Of a DNA stretch of 64,000 nucleotides, positions 24,113 through 34,230 are shown piece after piece. A program made the position numbers and the translations under genes. Below the pieces are notes generated by a model, which was not told the origin of the DNA, did not search any database, and saw nothing but the letters and a program-made list of their open reading frames with translations. How positions within the stretch are numbered: the first letter of the stretch is position 1; every line of letters begins with the position of its first letter. Source of the stretch: Reyranella sp. (GTDB lineage: Bacteria; Pseudomonadota; Alphaproteobacteria; Reyranellales; Reyranellaceae); assembly GCF_004296935.1 (NCBI RefSeq), contig NZ_SCVH01000105.1:1-64000 (forward strand), written 5' to 3'.

Positions 24113-25789
24113 TCAGCTCTTCTTCACCATCACCTCGATCAGCGTCGGGCCGTCGGTCTTCGCCAGCGCCTTGTCGAGCGCCGAATCGAAGCCGGCTGCC
24201 GTGTCGACGCGCTCGGCGGCGAGGCCGAAGCCCTCGGCGATTTTGGCGATGTTCATCGGCGGGTCGTTGAAGTCCATGCCGATCGGCGTGTCGTTGCCGT
24301 GGAACAACTTCAACCGGTTCTTCAGGATCTGGTAGCCCTCGTTGTTGGTGATGACGAAGATCACCGGCAGCTTCTGGTTGGCCGCCGTCCACAGCGCCGT
24401 GATGGAATACATGGCGCTGCCGTCGCCGATCACCGCCACGACGCGGCGCTTCGGCTCGGCGATCTGCACGCCCACGGCCGCCGCGATGCCCCAGCCGATG
24501 CCGCCGCTCACGTTGCCGAAGAAGCTGTTGCGGTCGCGGAAGGCGAAGTAGTTCATCAGCGTCGCCGTGCTGGTGAGGCCTTCCTCGACCAGGATGGCAT
24601 CCTTGGGCAGCTTGTCGGTCAGCCGCATCATCGCCCACTCCGCCTGCAGCGGCTTTTCGCTGGCGGGCTGTGTGAGCTTGGCCGCGCGCGCCTTGCGTTG
24701 GGCGTTCCAGTTGCGCGGGGCGATCTCGGCCAGCGACGCCCTGGCGCGCTCGGCGAGTGCCGCGCCGCCCAGCTTCTTCAGGAGCGGCACGAGCGCCTTC
24801 AGCGTCTCCTTCACGTCGGCGCGCAAGGCGATCTCGGCGGGGAAGTTCTTGCCCATCTCCCAGTCGCGCAGGCCCACCATCGCCACCGCCGTGGTCTCGG
24901 GCAGCGGCTCGGTCTCGCTCCACACCGACATCTTGAGCACATCGGCGCCGACGCAGAACATCAGGTCGTAGTCGCTGAGCACGCGGCGCACGTATTTCTG
25001 GTCGCGGTTGAGCGCGCCCAGGTAAGCCGGATGCTCGGACGGGAAATGCGCGCCCCAGGCCACGGTCTGCTGCAGCACCGGCGCGCCCAGCGCTTCGGCG
25101 AGCGCCGTCGCCTCGGCGAAGGCGTCCGATGTGGCGATCTCGTGGCCGGCCAGGATTACCGGCTTCTTCGCGGCAAGCAGGCGTCTGGCGAGCTGCTCGA
25201 GTGCTGCATCGGAGGGGCGGACGGCGGTGTCGACCCGGGTGACCTCTCCCATGTCGATGGCGGCTTCGTTGTTCAGGATGTCGCCGGGCAGGGAGATGAA
25301 CACCGGACCGGTCGGCGCCGTGGTCGCGATCTTGGCGGCGCGTCGCAGGATGCGCGGCAGGTCTTCGATGCGGCTCACTTCCGTCGCCCATTTCACGACC
25401 GGCGTGGCGATCGGCACCAGCGGCGCGTAGAGGAGGGGCTCGGTCAGCCCATGGCCCTGTTCCTGCTGGCCGGCCGTCACGATCATCGGCGTGCCCGACA
25501 TCATCGAGGTGTAGATCGAGCCGATGGCGTTGCCGAGGCCGGGCGCCACATGGACGTTGCACGACACCAGCTTGCCCGAGGCGCGGGCGTAGCCGTCGGC
25601 CATGGCGATGACCACGGCTTCCTGCAGGGCGAGCACATAGCCCATCTCCGGCGCTGAAGAGAGCGCGTGCATGATCGGCAGTTCGGTGGTGCCGGGATTG
25701 CCGAACATTTTTACGACGCCTTCGTCGGCGAGCACGCGGAGAAAGGCGTCACGGCCGGTGATGGTATTCGTAACGCGGGCGTCGGGCAT
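24113..25789 (-). CDS. Thiamine-diphosphate enzyme, benzoylformate decarboxylase/acetolactate synthase-like
   Basis: A 558-residue three-domain ThDP enzyme: N-terminal PYR domain with the activating glutamate in LALQEAVVIAMADGYA (about residue 55), a central domain near residues 190-330, and the PP domain with GDGSAMYSITALWTAANQ...ITNN, the Mg/ThDP motif. Overall it looks closest to benzoylformate decarboxylase-like enzymes, acting on 2-oxo acids; a cofactor or substrate choice cannot be made. ATG 25789 has a strong GGGAGGAAAC ribosome site; the open frame upstream to 25957 overlaps the divergent kinase-like gene. It stands alone, flanked by a palindromic repeat at its 3' end. Confidence 0.85.
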   Translation of the reverse strand: MPDARVTNTITGRDAFLRVLADEGVVKMFGNPGTTELPIMHALSSAPEMGYVLALQEAVVIAMADGYARASGKLVSCNVHVAPGLGNAIGSIYTSMMSGTPMIVTAGQQEQGHGLTEPLLYAPLVPIATPVVKWATEVSRIEDLPRILRRAAKIATTAPTGPVFISLPGDILNNEAAIDMGEVTRVDTAVRPSDAALEQLARRLLAAKKPVILAGHEIATSDAFAEATALAEALGAPVLQQTVAWGAHFPSEHPAYLGALNRDQKYVRRVLSDYDLMFCVGADVLKMSVWSETEPLPETTAVAMVGLRDWEMGKNFPAEIALRADVKETLKALVPLLKKLGGAALAERARASLAEIAPRNWNAQRKARAAKLTQPASEKPLQAEWAMMRLTDKLPKDAILVEEGLTSTATLMNYFAFRDRNSFFGNVSGGIGWGIAAAVGVQIAEPKRRVVAVIGDGSAMYSITALWTAANQKLPVIFVITNNEGYQILKNRLKLFHGNDTPIGMDFNDPPMNIAKIAEGFGLAAERVDTAAGFDSALDKALAKTDGPTLIEVMVKKS

Positions 25790-25865
25790 TGTTTCCTCCC
25801 TGGAGGCGGCGAGGGTAGCGTGCGCGCGCGTCGCGTGGAATGATTGTGTCGGGGAGGCACGCGCG

Positions 25866-26711
25866 ATGCGAAAGGACGATCTGGAGAGCAAGCTCGCGCA
25901 TCTGGCGTGCTGGCGCGGCCCGGTGACCCTGGCGCCGCTCAAGGGCGGGCTCACCAACCTCTCCTATGTCGCCGACGATGGACGGGAGAAGTTCGTCGTG
26001 CGCTGCGGCGCCGACATTCCCGTCCATCACGTCTTCCGCGACCGCGAGCGCGCGGCCTCGGTCGCCGCCTTCGAGGCCGGTCTCTCGCCCGAGGTCGTTC
26101 ACGCCGAGCCGGGCATCATGGTGCTGCGCTTCATCGATGGCCGCACGTTCGGCGAAGCCGACCTCGCCACGAACATCGGCCGCATCGTGCCGCTGCTGAA
26201 GACCTGTCACGCCGAGGTCGGCCGGCGCGTACGCGGACCGGTCAATGCCTTCTGGGTGTTCCACGTCATCCGCGACTATGTGCGGCTGATCGATGCCGAT
26301 CCCCGGTACATGGCGCTGGCCGACCGGCTGGAGCGGGCGCAGGTGCCGATGCCGACGGTCTTCGGCCACCACGACCTGCTGCCGGGCAACTTCATGGATG
26401 ACGGCAAGAAGTTGTGGCTGATCGACTGGGAGTATGGCGCTTTCGGCACCGCCATGTTCGATCTCGCCAACCTGTCGTCGAACGGCGCTTTCGGCGAGGC
26501 CGAGGACGCGTCGCTCCTCGATGCCTATTTCGAAGGCAAGGTATCGGGCGATCTGCGCCGCGCGTTCGAGGCCATGAAGGCGGCCAGTGCGCTCCGCGAG
26601 GCGTTGTGGGCGATGGTCTCGGACGTGCATCTGAAGACACCGGGCGTCGACTACACCGCGCACGCGCGTGAATACCTCCGCCGGTTCGAGCAACTCATGG
26701 CCCGGTCATAG
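25866..26711 (+). CDS. Choline/aminoglycoside kinase-like phosphotransferase
   Basis: A 281-residue protein of the APH/choline kinase superfamily. Brenner's motif is GHHDLLPGNFMDD (about residue 166) and the metal-binding Asp follows in LWLIDWEYGAFG; LKGGLTNLSYV near residue 24 is the ATP-loop counterpart. It most resembles LicA/choline kinase-type proteins (LIDWEYG). A small alcohol or amino alcohol is the likely substrate. It is divergent from the ThDP gene with 76 bp between starts and is followed by a long palindrome. Confidence 0.8.
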   Translation: MRKDDLESKLAHLACWRGPVTLAPLKGGLTNLSYVADDGREKFVVRCGADIPVHHVFRDRERAASVAAFEAGLSPEVVHAEPGIMVLRFIDGRTFGEADLATNIGRIVPLLKTCHAEVGRRVRGPVNAFWVFHVIRDYVRLIDADPRYMALADRLERAQVPMPTVFGHHDLLPGNFMDDGKKLWLIDWEYGAFGTAMFDLANLSSNGAFGEAEDASLLDAYFEGKVSGDLRRAFEAMKAASALREALWAMVSDVHLKTPGVDYTAHAREYLRRFEQLMARS

Positions 26712-26789
26712 CTGGGAGCGCGCCACTCCAGTGGCGCATCTTCGTGCGAACACGGTGGATGAGCGCAACTGGAGTTGCGCGCTCCCAGC
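26711..26789. repeat. Large inverted repeat with covarying inner stems
   Basis: Left arm 26711-26737 and right arm 26763-26789 are 27 nt each and pair at 25 positions. Each arm itself contains a smaller palindrome, GCGCCACTCCAGTGGCGC on the left and GCGCAACTGGAGTTGCGC on the right; the two differences between arms preserve the inner pairing. It overlaps the last base of the kinase-like gene's stop and could end its transcript. Confidence 0.75.
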
Positions 26790-26834
26790 AATGAAGTGCA
26801 GGCAAAATGCTGGCACCCCAGGCTGGAATCCTAC

Positions 26835-26850
26835 TAAATAGGCCTATTTA
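26835..26850. promoter_or_regulatory. 16-bp perfect palindrome, likely operator
   Basis: TAAATAGGCCTATTTA is perfectly self-complementary and lies in an AT-rich patch 60 bp before the start of the helix-turn-helix protein gene at 26910. The position suits a dimeric repressor site, perhaps for that protein itself. Confidence 0.5.
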
Positions 26851-26909
26851 CGATTACCTATCCTTCTGATATTCCTGCCACAGAAAGCGAGGAATCACAG
26901 GAGGATCTC

Positions 26910-27710
26910 ATGACTGCACAGGAAGCCCTCGAACGCTGGGAAATCTTCGGCGACGGGCCGCACCTTCCGCAGATCTACCGCGACATGGGCCTGACTCGGC
27001 TGCGCATCCTGGCCGCCGAGGAAGCAAAGCCCTCGCTCCCGAGCGCCATGGACCGCATGCCGATCCCGCGGCTCAATTATAATCCGCTCGATCGCGCGCT
27101 CGGCCGCGAGACGCCGCCGGCGCCCGCCGTGAAGGAGGAAGCTCCGCCACAGGCGCCGAAGTCCCTGCGCGACAGGGCGCTCACCAACCCCGCGCGGTTG
27201 CGCACGCCGGCCCGTAAGCGCGCCTCCTTTCGCTATCACCTTGCGATGTGCGGGTTCGTGGCCGAGGCGGCGGAGCGCGCCAAGGTCAACCGCAGCACGC
27301 TCTACCGCTGGCGCGACGAGCTGCCCCGGTTCGCCGAGTTGTGGGACAAGGCGATCGCCCAACGGACCCGCGCCGTCGACGACGACATCATCCTGCGGGC
27401 GGGCCACGTCGAGGTGCAGCCGATCCTCTACGCAGGCAAGAAGGTGGGCGAACGGCGCCGGATCGACTCACGGATGCTGATGCATGTGCAGAACCGGCTG
27501 GACGTCGACCGCCGTCGTGCCGAGGACCGGGCCGAACGCCGAGAACTGGCGGCGCTGCGCACCAAGCCGCTCGACGAGGCGGCGCTGGCCGAACGGCTGC
27601 TCGTCCTGATGGAACGGCGACGTGAAACACGCCATTCCGTGTCCCACGACACGACTCCGGACACGCCGGATTCGGCGAATGCAAACAAGGACTTGGACAA
27701 GGCGGCGTGA
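26910..27710 (+). CDS. Helix-turn-helix protein of unknown function
   Basis: A 266-residue hydrophilic protein I cannot name. Residues about 108-150 (FRYHLAMCGFVAEAAERAKVNRSTLYRWRDELPRFAELWDKAI) form a homeodomain-like HTH similar to those of phage terminase small subunits and some transposase-related proteins. The region before it is Pro-rich and probably disordered; the C-terminal part is rich in Arg/Glu and probably helical. AGGAGG lies 8 bp before ATG 26910. The upstream patch is AT-rich compared with its surroundings and holds a 16-bp palindrome. No phage genes are nearby. Confidence 0.65.
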   Translation: MTAQEALERWEIFGDGPHLPQIYRDMGLTRLRILAAEEAKPSLPSAMDRMPIPRLNYNPLDRALGRETPPAPAVKEEAPPQAPKSLRDRALTNPARLRTPARKRASFRYHLAMCGFVAEAAERAKVNRSTLYRWRDELPRFAELWDKAIAQRTRAVDDDIILRAGHVEVQPILYAGKKVGERRRIDSRMLMHVQNRLDVDRRRAEDRAERRELAALRTKPLDEAALAERLLVLMERRRETRHSVSHDTTPDTPDSANANKDLDKAA

Positions 27711-27739
27711 GGGGCAGGCGACGTGAACCCCTGTCCCAC

Positions 27740-27855
27740 GGACTCCTCCCCCGTCTCGGGGGAGGTGCCCCGCAGGGGCGGAGGGGGTCATGAACCCCAT
27801 CGCCCTCGTAAGACGAGGGCACTTCCCCTTTGCGGACTCCGCAAAGGGGAAGAGA
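27740..27855. repeat. Mosaic of short palindromes (copy 2, inverted)
   Basis: Contains CTCCCCCG/CGGGGGAG, GCCCTCGT/ACGAGGGC and a CCCCTTTGCGGA/TCCGCAAAGGGG hairpin. The 45-bp core at 27779-27823 is the reverse complement of 24019-24063 apart from about one base. It lies between the convergent HTH and purA genes. Confidence 0.8.
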
Positions 27856-27866
27856 TGACCATGACT

Positions 27867-29159
<1,293 letters not shown>

Positions 29160-29194
29160 TGCCCCATTCCTTCAGACACAAGCCCTTCACACAC

Positions 29195-29230
29195 GAAAAC
29201 GCCTCCCCGGGGCCGGTGCCGGAGAGGCGT
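29195..29230 (-). terminator. Intrinsic terminator downstream of hisZ
   Basis: On the minus strand ACGCCTC and GAGGCGT form a 7-bp stem around a GC-rich loop and are followed by TTTTCG. It lies between hisZ and purA, so part of hisZ transcription may stop here and purA may have its own promoter. Confidence 0.6.
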
Positions 29231-29291
29231 GACGTCGGATAGCACTTCCGCCCGAGGCAGGCGAGGTGAAATCGATCCTCAACAGGCAGCC

Positions 29292-30455
29292 TCAGAGGGG
29301 GACGGCGTCTCCGTCGATCAGCGCGTGGCTGCAGTTCAGCCGCTTGGCTTCGGCACGCGGCTCGGACACTGCGACGACTGCGCGCACGATGGCGTAGCCT
29401 TTGGCCTGCCAAGGCGCGGCTTCACGCCACGCGACACCCAACGGCAGGTAGAGGCGCGGCCGTTGCGGCGCGGCATCCGAGGCCGCCAGCACGGCATCCA
29501 TGTAGACGGTGAAGCCGGTCGCGGGCTCGCTGACGCCGTCCTCCGGATAGCCTGCCGAATAGCGTCCGCCGCGCGCCAGTTCCTGACGCCCCTTCAGCGC
29601 GAACACCGAGAACGACACGCCGGTCTGGTACTCGAGGCCGCGATATTCGACCGGGTCGATCGTGAGCGGCAGATCGGGATCGGCGGCGCGAACCAGTTTC
29701 ACCACCTCGGCCAGGCGCGCCGCCTCGGCGGCGCCGGCGGCCGGCAGCTTGAGCCCGGCGAGCTGGGCGATGCCGCGATCGGCCGGGCCGGCGGCACGCA
29801 ACAGGCCGACGAACAGCTCGGCACCCTTCTTTTCGCCGAGCGCCTTGGCAACGGCCGCTTCGTCCTTGCGATCGAGCGCCCGGCGCAGGCGACGCAGCGG
29901 CTCGGCCGGCAGTTTCAGCCCGGCGGCGACGGCAGCGACCAGCGTCGGCAGGTTGAGATCGACCGTGAGGTCGGCAACGCCGATGGCGCGCAGCGCATCG
30001 ATGGCCAGCAGCACGGCCTCGGCGTCGGCCTCGGCCGAATCGACGCCGATCAACTCTGTGCCGACCTGGGCGAACTGGCGTTCGGGCTTGAGCGCGCTGC
30101 CGCGCACGCGGATGACGTTGCCGCCGTAGGACAGCCGCAGCGGCCGCGGTTCGTGCTTCAACCGGGTGACCGCGATGCGCGCCACCTGCACGGTCATGTC
30201 CGGGCGCACGCCCATCATACGCTGCGAGACCGGGTCCATGAGCCGGAAGGTTTGCGGGCCGAGTGCCGCGCCCGGGCCGCCCAGCAGCGATTCCTCGAAC
30301 TCGACGAGGGGCGGCTTCACCCGTTCATAGCCGAACGCGGCAAAACGCTCGATGGCGAGGTCGATGGCCCGGGCCTCGCGCGCCGCGTCGGGCGGCAGCA
30401 GGTCGGCAAGTCCGGCCGGCAGAAGGCCACGGTGGTCGTTGTCATTGGCGGTCAT
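29292..30455 (-). CDS. hisZ: ATP phosphoribosyltransferase regulatory subunit
   Basis: A 387-residue class II histidyl-tRNA synthetase paralogue that acts with the short form of HisG in the first step of histidine synthesis. It keeps the synthetase core (LLPAGLADLLPPDAAREARAIDLAIERFAAFGYERV) but lacks the anticodon-binding domain and the synthetase's histidine-adenylate signatures. ATG 30455 (MTANDNDHRG) fits the family N-terminus; an earlier start at 30485 would add ten residues. The order hisZ–purA is conserved in related bacteria, usually next to serA. Confidence 0.88.
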   Translation of the reverse strand: MTANDNDHRGLLPAGLADLLPPDAAREARAIDLAIERFAAFGYERVKPPLVEFEESLLGGPGAALGPQTFRLMDPVSQRMMGVRPDMTVQVARIAVTRLKHEPRPLRLSYGGNVIRVRGSALKPERQFAQVGTELIGVDSAEADAEAVLLAIDALRAIGVADLTVDLNLPTLVAAVAAGLKLPAEPLRRLRRALDRKDEAAVAKALGEKKGAELFVGLLRAAGPADRGIAQLAGLKLPAAGAAEAARLAEVVKLVRAADPDLPLTIDPVEYRGLEYQTGVSFSVFALKGRQELARGGRYSAGYPEDGVSEPATGFTVYMDAVLAASDAAPQRPRLYLPLGVAWREAAPWQAKGYAIVRAVVAVSEPRAEAKRLNCSHALIDGDAVPL

Positions 30456-30550
30456 GGTGCCGCTTGATAGCCCATTGCGCCCCAAATTGGGAGGACGACA
30501 AGGGGAGGGAGTGCTTGTATCCGGCCACCGATGGGCTATTGGTCGCGGCT

Positions 30551-31510
30551 ATGAATGAGCTCTCCCGCCCGGCGCTTTCCGTGGTGGCTCCTTGCTACAA
30601 CGAGCAGGACGTCCTGCCCGAGTTCCTGCGCCGGGTCGGCGCGGTGCTGGATTCCGCGGGCGGCGGCGCCGAGATCGTGTTGGTCGACGATGGCTCGCGC
30701 GACCGCACCTGGGAGGTCATGACAGCCGCGGCAGCCGCCGATTCCAGGATCGTGGCTGTCCGACTGATGCGCAACCACGGCCACCAGCTCGCGCTGACGG
30801 CCGGACTGTCCGTCTGCCGGGGCGAGCGCATCCTGATCATCGATGCCGACCTCCAGGATCCGCCCGAACTGCTGCCCGACATGATGGCCCTGATGGACGG
30901 CGTGGATGGCAAGGGAGGAGCCGACGTGGTCTATGGCCAGCGTCGGCAACGCGACGGCGAAAGCCTGTTCAAGCGCGCGAGCGCCGCTGCCTTCTATCGC
31001 CTGATCAACAAGCTCACCGACGTCGACATTCCCACCGATGCCGGCGACTTCCGCCTCGTCAGCCGCCGCGTTCTCGACCTGCTGCTCGCCATGCCCGAGC
31101 GCCATCGCTTCATCCGCGGGATGGTGGCCTGGATCGGCGGCCGGCAGGTGCCGCTGCTCTATGATCGCCACGCCCGCGCGGCGGGCGAGAGCAAGTATCC
31201 GCTCAGCAAGATGATCCGCTTCGCCGCCGACGCCATCACCGCCTTCTCGGTGGTGCCGCTGATGGCGTCGATGACGATCGGCTGGGTGATGGCGGCGGTC
31301 GGGTTCGCCTTTTTCGTCTATTCGATCATCGGCTGGCTGATGCATGCCAACCTGCCCGGCTGGACGTCGATCATGGCGGCTCTCGGCCTGCTGGGCGGCA
31401 TGCAGTTCCTGATGCTGGGCATCATCGGCGCCTATCTCGGCCGACTCTACGACCAGAGCAAGGGGCGGCCGCTGTTCATGATCCGCGACATCGTTGGCGG
31501 GCCGAAATGA
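30551..31510 (+). CDS. GT2 glycosyltransferase, polyprenyl-phosphate sugar transferase type
   Basis: A 319-residue GT-A protein. It begins LSVVAPCYNEQDVLPEF; the DXD-type site is IDADLQDPPELL near residue 98. Two C-terminal membrane helices start near residues 236 and 280. This layout is that of GtrB/DPM-like transferases that move a sugar from a nucleotide donor to a polyprenyl phosphate. It opens a four-gene plus-strand block; its stop overlaps the methyltransferase start by 4 bp. Confidence 0.87.
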   Translation: MNELSRPALSVVAPCYNEQDVLPEFLRRVGAVLDSAGGGAEIVLVDDGSRDRTWEVMTAAAAADSRIVAVRLMRNHGHQLALTAGLSVCRGERILIIDADLQDPPELLPDMMALMDGVDGKGGADVVYGQRRQRDGESLFKRASAAAFYRLINKLTDVDIPTDAGDFRLVSRRVLDLLLAMPERHRFIRGMVAWIGGRQVPLLYDRHARAAGESKYPLSKMIRFAADAITAFSVVPLMASMTIGWVMAAVGFAFFVYSIIGWLMHANLPGWTSIMAALGLLGGMQFLMLGIIGAYLGRLYDQSKGRPLFMIRDIVGGPK

Positions 31511-32262
31511 ATCCGGGCGATCCGGTCACGGGGCCTGTCTCCTGGTCCGGCGAGCCGGCGGAATTCGACGACTACGCTGCCGAATACGAGGGCGGCCTCG
31601 ACAATCCGGTCAAGCGGATGATGGGAAAGTCGGCCGACCAGTTCATCGCCGTCAAGACGCGCTGGCTGATGCGCCGCGAGCCGGCGCTCCGGACCGGCGG
31701 GCTCGCCGTGCTCGACTACGGCTGCGGCGTCGGCAGCCTGATGCGGGTGTTGGCGGAGACCGGCGCGCGCGCCGAGTTCACCGGCTGCGACATCTCCAGC
31801 GGGATGCTGCGCCAGGTCGAGAAGCGGTGGCCGGCCAGGCTCGGCAAAGCGCCCGCGCTGGCGCCGCAGCAGGGCGCGCGGACGCCGTTCGCCGACGGCC
31901 GGTTCGACATCATCACCATCAGCGCGGTGCTGCATCACGTTCCGGTGGCGGAGCGTCCGGCGGTCTATGCCGAGCTCGGTCGCGTGCTCAAGCCCGGCGG
32001 GCGGATCTATGTCTTCGAGCACAATCCGCGCAACCCGCTGGTGCGGTATGTCATTGCGCGCACGCCGATCGACAGGAATGCCATCCTGCTCGACTCGACC
32101 GAGGTGCGCCATGGATTGCTGAATGTCGCACGCTACGATCTCGACACCGACTACCTGATGTTCATGCCGCCGGGGCTGGCCGTGCTGCGTCCGGTCGACC
32201 GGGTACTGGCGTGGTTGCCGCTCGGCGCGCAATATGTCGTGGTGGCCCGCAAGCCTGCCTGA
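31507..32262 (+). CDS. SAM-dependent methyltransferase
   Basis: A 251-residue class I methyltransferase. Motif I is VLDYGCGVGSLMRVLAETG near residue 70, the acidic residue is in TGCDISSGML and motif for the substrate loop follows at FDIITISAVLHHVPVAERP. The acceptor is unknown; the place between two glycosyltransferase-type genes suggests a lipid-linked sugar or lipid. It is translationally coupled to the GT2 gene. Confidence 0.85.
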   Translation: MNPGDPVTGPVSWSGEPAEFDDYAAEYEGGLDNPVKRMMGKSADQFIAVKTRWLMRREPALRTGGLAVLDYGCGVGSLMRVLAETGARAEFTGCDISSGMLRQVEKRWPARLGKAPALAPQQGARTPFADGRFDIITISAVLHHVPVAERPAVYAELGRVLKPGGRIYVFEHNPRNPLVRYVIARTPIDRNAILLDSTEVRHGLLNVARYDLDTDYLMFMPPGLAVLRPVDRVLAWLPLGAQYVVVARKPA

Positions 32263-32273
32263 CGGAGGAGCAG

Positions 32274-32540
32274 ATGGACCGAGTGACGTTCGAAGCGGAA
32301 TTGCAGCGCGACGGCTACGAAGTGCAGACCAACACGACGCCGGGCGTGAAGGTCAATCCGGAGCACAGCCACCCCTACGACGTGCGGGCGATGGTGCTGC
32401 AGGGCGCGCTGACGTTGTCGCGCGACGGCGGCGCCCGCACCTACAAGGCCGGCGAGGCGTTCGCCATGCCCAAGGGGTGCCTGCATTCCGAAAGCTATGG
32501 ACCCGAAGGCGCGGTGACGCTGTTCGGCCGCAAGTCCTGA
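32274..32540 (+). CDS. Small cupin-domain protein
   Basis: An 88-residue single cupin barrel. Motif 1 is NPEHSHPYDVRAMVLQGALTL and motif 2 AGEAFAMPKGCLHSE, with candidate metal ligands H36, H38 and the His of CLHSE. A GGAGGAG ribosome site precedes ATG 32274. Such small cupins can be isomerases, dioxygenases or sensors; the role here is unknown. Start is 11 bp after the methyltransferase stop, so the block is one operon. Confidence 0.8.
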   Translation: MDRVTFEAELQRDGYEVQTNTTPGVKVNPEHSHPYDVRAMVLQGALTLSRDGGARTYKAGEAFAMPKGCLHSESYGPEGAVTLFGRKS

Positions 32541-32568
32541 CGATCCCAGCCAGACCGTCGGGAGTGTG

Positions 32569-34227
32569 ATGAAGACTCCGGCGCTCGGCTGGCAGCTCCT
32601 GTTGGCATTCGCGCTGTCGCTGCTGGCCCTCGTCGGCCTGATCGGCTGGCTGCAGAACGTCCACATCCTGACCGCGAACGGCATGTACAAGGCTATCCAG
32701 ACCGAGCCCTGGATCGCCAATCCCGTCACTGCGCGGCTCGACGACTCGAACTATCTCTACTTCCCGCTCTATGGCGCTCTGTGCCGGTTGCTGGATGTCC
32801 TCGGCATCCAGCGCGGCGTGCCATGGAAGCAGCTCGCCTATCTCAATGCCTTCTGGGCGAGCCTCTGCATCGTCTTCGTCTATGCCTTCGTCCATCGCGT
32901 GACGAAGAGCATCGCGGCTGCCGTTCTTGCCGCGATCTTCCATTTCGGTTGCGGCTTCTTCCTGCTTCTCGCGGTGATCAGCGAGGACATCATGCCGGGC
33001 TATGCCTTGGTCCTGGGCGCCATGACGCTGGCCGGCCTGTGGTTCGATCGGCCGACTTATATCCGCGTGGTGATCGTCGGCGCGGTCTTCACCCTGGGCT
33101 GGCTGCTCGAGTGGCGGCTGATCTTTCCGACCCTGCCGGCGCTGCTGCTGGCGCTGGCCTTGTCGGGGGTCTCGATCCCGCGGCGGCTCAGGCGCATCGT
33201 CGCGATGATCGGCGCGATCCTGGCCACGGCAGGCATCGTCCAGCTCCTGTGGGACGGCCACAACGGCGCGGTCGGACTCCACGACATGCTGTGGACGGGC
33301 AAGGGCGTGGCCAGCGGCTGGGCCGGCTTTTCCTGGGACAAGGCCTGGATGATGCTGTCGGGCATCGGGAACTATTTCCTGATCATGGGTGGGTTCACCG
33401 ACCCCATCACAGCCCGGCGCCTGGTGTTTCCGCTGTCGGTATCCGTGCTCTTGCAGGCCGCGATCTTCGTTGCCGCCGTGGTGGCCCTGTGGCCGCAACG
33501 GGCCGACCGGCGGCTGCGCGCCATCGCCATCGTCTTTCTTGGCACCCTGGGCGCGGGCGAGGTGTTCAATCTCTACGCCCAGCCGCAGGATCCGCAGATG
33601 CAGATCAACGTCATGCCGTGGCTGACGGTGGCGTGGGGCCTGTTGGCGGCGCATCTTCTCGCGACCAGCCGCCGGCGGCATACGCTGCTCTTCCTCGCCA
33701 TCCTGTCGCTGGCGCCGCTGGTCTGGAACGGTGCCCAACTCGCACGTTGGCGCGGTGGCGATCCGGCGTCGTTGACCGCGCTCGCGGCGATCGAGAAACG
33801 CTTCCCGCCCGACTCGACGGTCTTTCTCTACTGGGGCTTCGAGCCGATCACGGTCTGGCAGTACGCGCTGTGGAGCCGGACGTGGGACTGGGACGGCGCC
33901 TTCACGCCGGCGCCCGCGCCATCGGCCCAGCCGAAATTCAAATGGATCGCCATCGCCGCCGGCGCCATCCGTCATCCCGACTGGACGGCGGAGCAGCATG
34001 CGCAGTCGATCAAGGGCGACATCGACCAGGCGCTCGACCATGGTTACCAGGTGGCGGTTTCCGACGTCTGGAACTGGAGCGTCGACGAACTGGCGGGCCA
34101 ACTCGGCAGCCTGGCGGCCGCCAACAGGGCTGCAGCCATTGCCAGGATGCTGCACGACAACTTCGAGGCCCGGCCGGTCTTCAGCAATCCCACCGTCGGC
34201 ACCTACTACGAATTGCGACGGCGCTGA
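32569..34227 (+). CDS. Polytopic membrane protein, GT-C glycosyltransferase-like
   Basis: A 552-residue protein with roughly ten to twelve hydrophobic helices over the first 430 residues and a soluble C-terminal tail. The first extracytoplasmic loop contains LDDSNYLYFPLYG, which has an acidic residue at a place similar to GT-C enzymes that use polyprenyl-phosphate sugars. That would fit the GT2 enzyme encoded upstream making the donor. The assignment is by topology and context, not by close similarity. ATG 32569 is used; GTG 32566 directly before it is the alternative. It converges with the SGNH gene, 3 bp between stops. Confidence 0.65.
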   Translation: MKTPALGWQLLLAFALSLLALVGLIGWLQNVHILTANGMYKAIQTEPWIANPVTARLDDSNYLYFPLYGALCRLLDVLGIQRGVPWKQLAYLNAFWASLCIVFVYAFVHRVTKSIAAAVLAAIFHFGCGFFLLLAVISEDIMPGYALVLGAMTLAGLWFDRPTYIRVVIVGAVFTLGWLLEWRLIFPTLPALLLALALSGVSIPRRLRRIVAMIGAILATAGIVQLLWDGHNGAVGLHDMLWTGKGVASGWAGFSWDKAWMMLSGIGNYFLIMGGFTDPITARRLVFPLSVSVLLQAAIFVAAVVALWPQRADRRLRAIAIVFLGTLGAGEVFNLYAQPQDPQMQINVMPWLTVAWGLLAAHLLATSRRRHTLLFLAILSLAPLVWNGAQLARWRGGDPASLTALAAIEKRFPPDSTVFLYWGFEPITVWQYALWSRTWDWDGAFTPAPAPSAQPKFKWIAIAAGAIRHPDWTAEQHAQSIKGDIDQALDHGYQVAVSDVWNWSVDELAGQLGSLAAANRAAAIARMLHDNFEARPVFSNPTVGTYYELRRR

Positions 34228-34230
34228 CGC

